Shown here one piece after another: positions 56,862 to 64,000 of a stretch of 64,000 nt of DNA. Positions within the stretch are counted from its first letter, which is position 1; each line of letters opens with the position of its first letter. Origin of the DNA: Eurosta solidaginis (lineage: Eukaryota > Arthropoda > Insecta > Diptera > Tephritidae); assembly GCF_040869045.1 (NCBI RefSeq), contig NC_090319.1:52362779-52426778 (forward strand). The letters are read 5' to 3'. The translations under genes and the position numbers were made by a program. Below the pieces are notes generated by a model. That model ran no database searches. It was not told where the DNA came from and saw only the letters and a program-made list of their open reading frames with translations.

Positions 56862-58250
56862 TGTTATTATTATTATTTTTTTCAGTTATACATTTCAAAC
56901 TTTATTCTGCTTATCAATTAATATTTATTTGTGTATCAAATTTTCGCTTGTCGCGGAAACCTTTGTATTCAATGAAATGAAAGTTCTCAAACAAAGTCTA
57001 AAAAGGAGTAGCCGCTAGCTAAAAGGAAACGCAAGCATAAAACGAATTTTAATGAATAAATTTCATGTAATAAGCGTAACAACAAAAAAAGCAGAAAAAA
57101 ATTCAACAGCAACAAAGCTTGACCAAAAGCAAGAAAAGTTTTCGTAAAATTGGAAAAAAAAATTAAAAAAATTGAGAAGTGCCACGCAAAACATTTCAGC
57201 TATTAAAGCAAAAATTTGTATGCACACTCTTTTAGCAAAAACAACAAAAAGAAGTAATGAAAACAACAACACCACAAATGGTTAATGCACGAGAATAGAA
57301 AAGCATAAAGCAACGGAAGGAAAAAAGAGAAAAAATAATGGCCAGGACATTGCATTTCTAATTAAAGTTTTGACAAAACTACGCATAGAAAAAATGGCGA
57401 GAAAACATGAAAAATATTTTAAACAAAATTTGCACGCACACAAACATGATAAAACAACAACAAAAATAAAAGATTCAATTAACACGCAAACAACTCAAAT
57501 AACAACTTCCTTCATACATACATATGTATCTACATTATGGTGTATACAATATGAATTGGGGAAATTCCATGACCAGCCATGTGGTTTTACCGCTGGACTA
57601 ATAGTCCTTATTGCGAGGTCATGCTTATTTTTCTTCTTCTTGTAGCAGTACTTCGCTCCGAACAAATTCTTATGGATAACTTCTAGTAGGAGTCCTAGTA
57701 AACCTTCAGTTGTGTATGTGAAAACAAGCGTTAACAAGAAAGTAAGGTCGGACTGGAAATACAACGGAAAGGGCTACTTTATACTGAGTATGCAATTGAA
57801 AATTAAAGTCCCAACTCTGTGTGCAACATATATGTTTTATAAGTCTCTATACTGATGTATGTCTCGGAATCCATAGACGGTGTCAAAAGAATACGATATG
57901 AGCTATGAAATATTCGGGTAAATAGTTTTTCGGAAGTTGTATAGTCCTTCACGTGACGAGAACAGTGCCTTTTTAGGGAAGATAAATGATGAGCTAAACG
58001 ATTTATAGCGCAGTGAATAAAAGTCCAAAGTCGTCGCATTCAAAATCACGCATGGGTTGGCTCAGCAAATATCCCTATTGACATTGTTTTCGATCAAGAG
58101 ACACCTACGCGAAGACTTAACTTACTTTATGCTCCGAAGTTTTCGCGAAGCAGGAATAAACGGCGTAGCTTGCTACGTTGGAGCCAAGATGTTCTATGCG
58201 GGTAAGGTATAGTTCGAAAATCTCGTGCATGCATTTTCTAAATCAGAAAT
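56862..58250. other. Unassigned stretch
   Basis: A/T-rich with AACAACAAA patches. The 91-codon + frame at 57370-57645 and nearby - frames show no domain. No repeat ends are clear. Confidence 0.5.
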
Positions 58251-58700
58251 TTACCTTGGAAACAATAGCCGCTTTAATATAATGATTACAAAATGATCTC
58301 AAAATCGCTCTGAAATTATATCAACAACCGTCCCGATATGGTTCTGAAATGATTCTAAAGTTTTTCCAAAATAAAACTTTAAATAATCCCAAAATGGTTC
58401 TTATATTATTTCAACTTTATTTCAAAATAATATAACAATAATTTTGAAAATAATACCGAAGTGATCTTGAAATTATTCCCAATTTTTTCCAAAGTAGCTC
58501 GAAAAAATTCCAAAAATTATCCTGATATGATCCTGCAACTGTCCCGAAATGACTTCAAAATCTTTCTCGAAATGATCCAAAAGCTGTCTCGACGTGATGC
58601 CTAAAATAAACCTTGGATGCTAAAATTGTTTCCAGTTGGTGCCGCATTAGACGCGAAATGAGTTCGAAAATCATCTCTAAATTTTCTTGAAATCATCTCG
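58251..58700 (+). repeat. Diverged relative of the CCGAAATGAT satellite
   Basis: Decayed phrases: CCCGAAATGACTTCAAAATC, TTCTCGAAATGATCCAAAAG and ACCGTCCCGATATGGTTCTG. Same orientation as the window-start satellite. Confidence 0.65.
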
Positions 58701-61485
58701 AACTATTGCTAAAATGGGTCTAACAATATACGATACAATTCTCTGCCCTTTATCGAATGCCCCACATGTAAACAAATATTTCAGAATATAGCCAAAAAGT
58801 AGTGGTGTAGAAGAAAAACCACTAAATGGTAAACATAAAAATCGCATATAACGGTGAAAAGTTGCTGGTGTGAATAAAAATTGGAACTCAAAAAAAACAA
58901 AGAAAACAATGAGTGCATTCAATTTAGTAGCTGACGTTAACAGGTACTCATGCACACATTTTTATATTAGGGTGGTCCAAAAAAATCATACTTCCGCCAT
59001 TAAATGTGTAAAATTTTACGGCTTTCTGAGGGACCATAGCAGTTCCATTCAGAACTAGGCAATAACAAGTGGCCAGAGGGAGCTCGAGACAATTTGCCTA
59101 GTGTTTTGCTTACTGACTGCAAGTGGCCATTATGTACTGGTATCCACTCCTAGTTCGCAAATACCAGCTTGGGCCAACAGGTTTTTAATGCGACCAAGAG
59201 TTAGTTAGAGCCCTCGCGTTCATCTGATTTACATCCACATGTTGTCACTTTCAGCCATGACCCAGATCAATGAGGTAATCCATGGCTGCCCATCGCGCTC
59301 TTTCCTCTATGGTTTATAAACTTTGAAGCTAAACCGGTACATATTAATTAATGGTTTGCCAATTTCTACCAGAGTGATTCGTTGCACAGCTTCCAACTTG
59401 TTAGCAATATAAGCGCTGTCTAGTGCATTCGAGTAGATCAACACTCAATATGAAGTTCCTATTTCATCATAATAACATTCAGCCAGGGCACAACCCTTGA
59501 AGGGAACCCCAGTACTTGCTACTGGTGCCACGGCAGCAATACTAGTCGACCTAGGCTTAAGTTGCTTTATCCTCCATAATGTTAAGGTACTTGACCCCGC
59601 CCGATAGTACCAGCCACACTGTGTCAATGGATTATCATCTACACACAGGGATCTTACACCTCTGGTGAAGCGAGCTAGCTCCGTGTGATTGTGTGCTGCA
59701 AAAGCAAGTCCGCAGGACTGAGGCCATCGTGCCAGCGGGTCCCAAAATTTCCCCTAGCGAGGATTGTAAGGCATTCAATTAATGTGGTTCGCATTAGAAC
59801 CCAGAGGTATAAAAACCAATCACAAGCCTGCGGCAAAGGAAGTTCCTTTACATGAATTATGTCAAATAATTTTCACATTTTGAGGCTGCCCTGAAGCCTG
59901 GTCGTATTTTCTACCTGAATATGATTACTAAATAGTTCTTCCTTATAAATATTCACGTTTAGCGAGCACAACACTTCCTTCACACTTTACGCCCAAATGT
60001 GGTGTCGCTTACTTCACTTTTAGCCTGCATAGACGCGGATTTACGGAGAACTGGATGCAGATAGAACAAGATTTCTCACTTAACCACATTATACAGCAAC
60101 TGAAGTAAGGCGTGGTTTCATGTCCCACCTTTAACGAAGAGCTGTTTTAATTATTGTTGAGCTGGATTATCTCTAAGGCGGAGGTTCCACTTTATCAATC
60201 CACAGCCAAGTTAAGGCCCCATAAACCATCACAAAATGAAAACAGAACATTCATGTGCTGGTGTTAGGAGTGCAGCAAGAGGGAGCGAGAGAGCAAGGTG
60301 GCACAGGGTAGTTGATTTCTCCACCTCCTATTTGATTACTCCTTTCAAATGCTTTGCGCATATCAGCGAGAAGTAACATTCTACATGAATCCCATGCTGC
60401 TTTTAATCCTTCATATCAAGCTGCCGGAATCCAATGTAATGTTATCGTGAACAGAGGTATTAGTTGTTCATGAGAGTATCTCTCATGCATATACCCCATT
60501 AGCCTTGGTGCTTGTTGTCATGCTTTTCATATAGCCATCTATGAAGAAACACGTGCCTGCTCGGGCGCCAATTAAAACCTTCCTAGCTTAGATTTTGATA
60601 AAGCTGTTTGCATTCTTCCAGCAATGCATCATTTGAGCATTTTATTCTTAAATATCTCAACGCACGAGCGCTCTTAGCTATTTCTGAATCACCCTAATGA
60701 ATACATTTCGACATCTAACGGTTTGCATTTACATACCGTGCATACCGCGTACGCAGCTAACAAAGAATAAACTTATTTTAATCCATTATTTGCTTGTTTT
60801 CAGTTTTGTTTAATTAACACTGCATTTGTTTTTGGGTTTTCTTTTGCTCTACTTACATATAAAATCTATATAAATTCCCGTCCCTTTTATTGAACTTTCG
60901 GAAAAATTCAGAAAAACTGTGTGTTTGGTATCCCCAACAATTGTTCCTCTCGCAGGTAAAGTTTTGTTTTACTGCCACAATTTTATTTTTATTTTTTTCC
61001 ACTCTTCAATTCTAGTTTCACTAACTTTCTCGTTTATATTCCCCAATCCTCTATTAGTATTTTAATCACCTCTAACATTTCTAGCAAAAAAAAAATAGTC
61101 TTCACAATACTTTTCCCACATTTTAATTACTTTTGGTGAAACATGCGTACTCATTTTTTTTTTATTTTGGAAGGAGAGTAGTAGAGAAAGTTTCCGTTTT
61201 GTTTGGAAATCACATCAGCCACAATTTTATTCTATTCACATCATTGGCTCTCAGACTGTTAGTCAGCATTTAGGTCAGCTACAAATTTTGCACTCACTAT
61301 TTGCTTAACAACTTGTTTTTCTTTTTGTTTTTGTTTTTTATCTCGTGTAGTATATGAGCTTAAAAGTTTCAAATACCGTTTGGTTTAGGTGTGAATTGTT
61401 TTTGGCAAAATGTTCGTCAAACTCTGTATGTACTTTCGAAAATTATATAGAAAAAACGTAAGGAGGAAGTGTTGAAAGCGTGAAT
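58701..61485. other. 2.8 kb unassigned, possible decayed LINE at 59050-59620
   Basis: On - the segment 59050-59620 gives a weak RT-thumb-like ANKLEAVQRITLVE and a 60-codon frame (59445-59627), too little to assign. 60780-61380 is T-rich unique-looking DNA. No exon is recognised on either strand apart from the 3' UTR side of the - strand exon further right. Confidence 0.4.
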
Positions 61486-61497
61486 ATTTATTTATTT
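61486..61497 (-). terminator. Candidate polyadenylation signals, - strand
   Basis: Overlapping AATAAATAAATA on - lies about 150 nt downstream of the stop codon of the 61645-61805 exon, a plausible 3' UTR length. Confidence 0.5.
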
Positions 61498-61644
61498 CAA
61501 ATAAGAGCTAAATAAATAGAGATTTAGTCGAGAGTAAACTTTCTGGTTGCAGTTGCCAAAGCTAATTATCGGTGTGAAGGGTGAAGAAAGGCATTAAGTA
61601 CAAAGTCCAATGTCTAAAGCCCGGCCCAAGTAGTCTTAAAATCT

Positions 61645-61805
61645 TTACTTCTCAATGGCGCCCAACATGGGACGCACTAATACATCTTTCATCACGAACT
61701 GTGGTTCATAATTGATAACGTAGAAAATGCGGTCAGCTACGCCAGTAAACCATATGAGTCCCCCATATGTTTTAAATTCTATAAGGGGCACCCAAGGAAA
61801 CCTAC
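61645..61805 (-). CDS. 3'-terminal exon, 52 residues, unidentified protein
   Basis: On - the acceptor CCATCTGTCAG lies just outside (61806-61816) and the exon starts GTAGGTTTCC. The first two bases complete a split codon (intron phase 1), then 52 residues run to TAA at 61645-61647. The sequence is balanced and protein-like, unlike the A/T-rich frames around it. It contains RFPWVPLIEF, TYGGLIWFTGVADRIFYVI and VMKDVLVRPMLGAIEK. The middle is hydrophobic and could be a membrane or buried segment. Polyadenylation signals follow at a sensible distance. The open frame continues upstream to 61947, but that part looks like intron. Earlier exons would lie at higher coordinates and were not found. I do not recognise the protein. 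Confidence 0.5.
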
Positions 61806-62029
61806 CTGACAGATGGACATTTAGGTTGAATGAGAAATATCGTGATGGAAAAAAGTTTAAAAATGAGAAAGTTTGAATTAATTTTAGAAATAATACATAC
61901 AATGAGTGACAGGAGTCATCATCATTCATTAACTGCCGTTCAACCACGTAAGCGATTTAGGTATTTTGGTGACAAGTCACGCCAGCTGTCTCTGTTTCGT
62001 AATAACTAACGCCACTAGGAAGCACCAAT
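61806..62029 (-). other. Presumed intron beside the - strand terminal exon
   Basis: Contains a pyrimidine-rich run on - (TTTTTAAACTTTTTTCCATC) before the acceptor. No repeat was identified. Confidence 0.4.
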
Positions 62030-62395
62030 GAAGGTCGACTCTCCCTCCATCTGCTTCTCTCAGTATAGGTGTCCTTCTTTCTCTGGCTCTAAACACCGAT
62101 GTCGATTGAAATACTTTCGTTGCCAAAGCGCCTTCATCCATTTATAAAAGATGACCTAGCCAGCGAAGCCTTTGGCTTTTTGTGCAACAATCAACTCTAT
62201 ATCTTCAAAAAGCCCATACAGATCATCAGTATACCTCCGTTAGCAGCACGGATAGGACCACACATCTTCCGGAGAACTTTTCTCTCGAACGCTTTAAGAG
62301 ATATATCGTCTTCTCTCAACACCGTCCATGATTTCGAGCCATACATCAGGACAGTGGGATGAGTGATATTTCTTCGTCGAGAGAAGATATTTTTC
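62030..62395 (-). mobile_element. RTE-type LINE fragment, RT C-terminal end
   Basis: On - near 62350-62220 the translation gives TVLMYGSKSWTVLREDDISL, then KAFERKVLRKMCGPIRAANG. This is the YG.E.W.....D...L..FERKVLRK.YGP pattern of RTE-clade RTs. Sequence toward 62100 is decayed. It overlaps in family, but not in segment, with the fragment at 32985. Confidence 0.75.
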
Positions 62396-63039
62396 TTTTT
62401 GGAATAGAAGTTTCCAAGAAATGAGCATCAAAATAAGATCGAAGCTGTCGTCAAATAAATTTTTTGCACAACAATGTTTATCAAGACATACACAGCAAGT
62501 TAGAGGAAAAATAATGGTACTTTATCTTCCATATCCTAGATTTGCACGCTGGGCCAAGAATTCAAGCCTATACTAACATTGACAGAAGACGAATGTTGTG
62601 TAGGACACCCATCTACAGTGAAGTAATACCGCCACCGAGATCTTATATTAAAGCAAGCAAAGAGTTCTTGCATACGAATTGCATATGAAAACGGTAATCG
62701 CGTGGAAGGTGCGGGGATCAAGAGTAAATCTCGAAAAGTTCCCAGAAGATCAGAAGAATCTTTCGATATATGTTTCGATAATGAACAAGACCAAGATTCC
62801 ATATTTTGATCGTGTGTCGGACGATAATATAACCGTCTGTCAGTATGACCATTCTGCTTTTGTAAAATGATCATGAAGTCAACTATTTTGCTTTTCCTAT
62901 ATTTCGTTTTATTTCAGCGAAAAGTCAGATGAAAGATAGCTCCGGCAAGGATTTCTTTAAAGTTATCAATTTTGAAATAATGTAAACTGGACCTTATGCT
63001 CGTAGACGTTATGTCACCCTACCTCGAATATCAACTATC
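62396..63039. other. Unassigned stretch
   Basis: The 112-codon - frame at 62536-62874 has no domain and overlaps a + frame. It is not accepted as a gene. Confidence 0.5.
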
Positions 63040-63690
63040 ACATCAAAAATAAAGATTTGGATATAGCTTCCATAGTTGATAGTCAACAAATCGACTGTTT
63101 AATGTCATGACATACGGTACATAATTCAAGGTTGAAATAATTCACCAGATAGTTTAATAACATCATGACATTATAATTTTTTTACAATTTCTTTTACTTA
63201 TTTGAATTATTTGAGTGTTCTTCTGGACTTGCTGCCATATTTCAATAAAAATTTAAGAAAAATCGATTGTAGCATAATTCATGACATGATTCAGAGTAAA
63301 TTATATATTAATAAGATCATTGCCATTTTAAATTTTGCTGTGACTTTAAGGTAATTAGGTCCTAAGTAAATTGGATATTCATATTTCAAACTTTCGCCTC
63401 AAGAATAGGAATTCGGATACTGCGATAGATTGCTTTGCCGGTATATAGTCGAAAAATTGACTGTTTAATGTGATGTGCACACGGCATCTTAATCAGGATC
63501 CATATAATTCACCACATTATTCAATAACAAGAATACGTTATACACATTTTAGAAATTTCTGTCAGAATTCAATAACAGTTAGAGAAATAATGGTTTTTAC
63601 ATAGTTCACGATATGATTCAGATTGAATTACTCTCCAATGAGATGATTCACATACAAAACATATAATTTAAGGCCGTTCATTGGAGGCCT
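63040..63690. repeat. Degenerate duplication of about 360 bp
   Basis: ATCGACTGTTTAATGTCATG near 63088 corresponds to ATTGACTGTTTAATGTGATG near 63453, and ACATGATTCAGAGTAAATTA near 63286 to ATATGATTCAGATTGAATTA near 63611. Divergence is high and the units are only roughly collinear. Confidence 0.5.
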
Positions 63691-64000
63691 AATAACAAAT
63701 GGTTGCGTGAATTACAAACGCTAGCTGCAGTGTGGACATCATATAAAGTTACGGTGTAAATGAAGCACGGCATAGACATTTGAAATAAGAAACATAGAAC
63801 TTTAGTGAATATAAATTATGAATAATATTAAATGTAGTCGTTTTGTATTTAAAAAATTGTATAAAATTGTATTAAAATTTGCTCAAATTTAAGGACAACT
63901 CTAGACTGCACCGAAAAAGAAAAAAATTAACTAAAATTTAAATTAAGTATTATAGTCTAAATGTAGCTCAATAATAATAAAAACTTAAACACTTAGTACA
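63691..64000. other. Unassigned A/T-rich end of window
   Basis: No gene or repeat is recognised. Confidence 0.5.

Noticed and set aside
61806..61947. Upstream extension of the - strand terminal exon to 100 residues
   Set aside because: The extra 49 codons are A/T-rich and Phe/Ser-rich, and a good acceptor lies at 61806-61816, so they are more likely intron.

Overview
The window is eukaryotic nuclear DNA from a higher fly. The best guess is a tephritid fruit fly, judged from A/T richness, the retroelement repertoire, (CAA)n-tailed repeats, DINE-like elements with a (GTCY)n core and poly-Q coding sequence. The family-level assignment is inference, not proof. Almost all of the 64 kb is repeats. 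I can support only two host-gene pieces, both 3'-terminal exons. One is on + at 50360-51392: the last 343 residues of a Q/S/T/N-rich protein I cannot name. The other is on - at 61645-61805: 52 residues of a second unrecognised protein. No complete gene, rRNA, functional tRNA or CRISPR array is visible.

Layout. 1-3185 is a tandem satellite (89-bp unit inside 488/556-bp higher-order units). 3.6-4.9 kb holds ends of two retroelements. 4.9-8.3 kb is unassigned. 8.3-9.0 kb holds a SINE tail, a 15-bp minisatellite and a tRNA-derived piece. 9.0-15.2 kb carries two DINE/Helitron-like elements in inverted orientation, each with a ~130-bp minisatellite core, separated by 1.7 kb with a SINE head and a LINE fragment. 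16.8-23.2 kb holds decayed LINEs, including a 2.65-kb Jockey-type copy with endonuclease, RT and an intact YADD. 24.5-26.6 kb is a degenerate ATCGAT-rich field. 29.9-36.9 kb holds LINEs, a 709-bp Helitron, RTE fragments and SINE copies. 38.5-43.3 kb is a LINE invaded by three SINE-like elements, each with a visible target-site duplication. 43.8-45.2 kb is a third DINE-like element. 46.8-50.1 kb is LINE-in-LINE nesting. 50.4-51.4 kb is the + strand terminal exon. 51.6-53.0 and 54.2-56.1 kb are two different satellites, both with a 156-bp monomer. 56.1-56.9 kb holds two small inverted-repeat elements. The rest is unassigned DNA, the - strand terminal exon and an RTE fragment.

How parts relate. 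Two LINE families with C-terminal RNase H domains (called LINE-A and LINE-B here) account for most coding-like sequence. Their 3' ends carry TTAGG-like tails. A tRNA-Gly-like SINE and a (CAA)n-tailed SINE-like family inserted into LINE-B after it died. Four dispersed decayed blocks use the same vocabulary as the satellite at 1-3185. I found no convincing new defence or metabolic system. The most unusual signals are the paired 156-bp satellites, the sequence shared between the Helitron and the DINE core, and the datable nesting at 40-43 kb. All LINE clade names are from motif recognition without a search.
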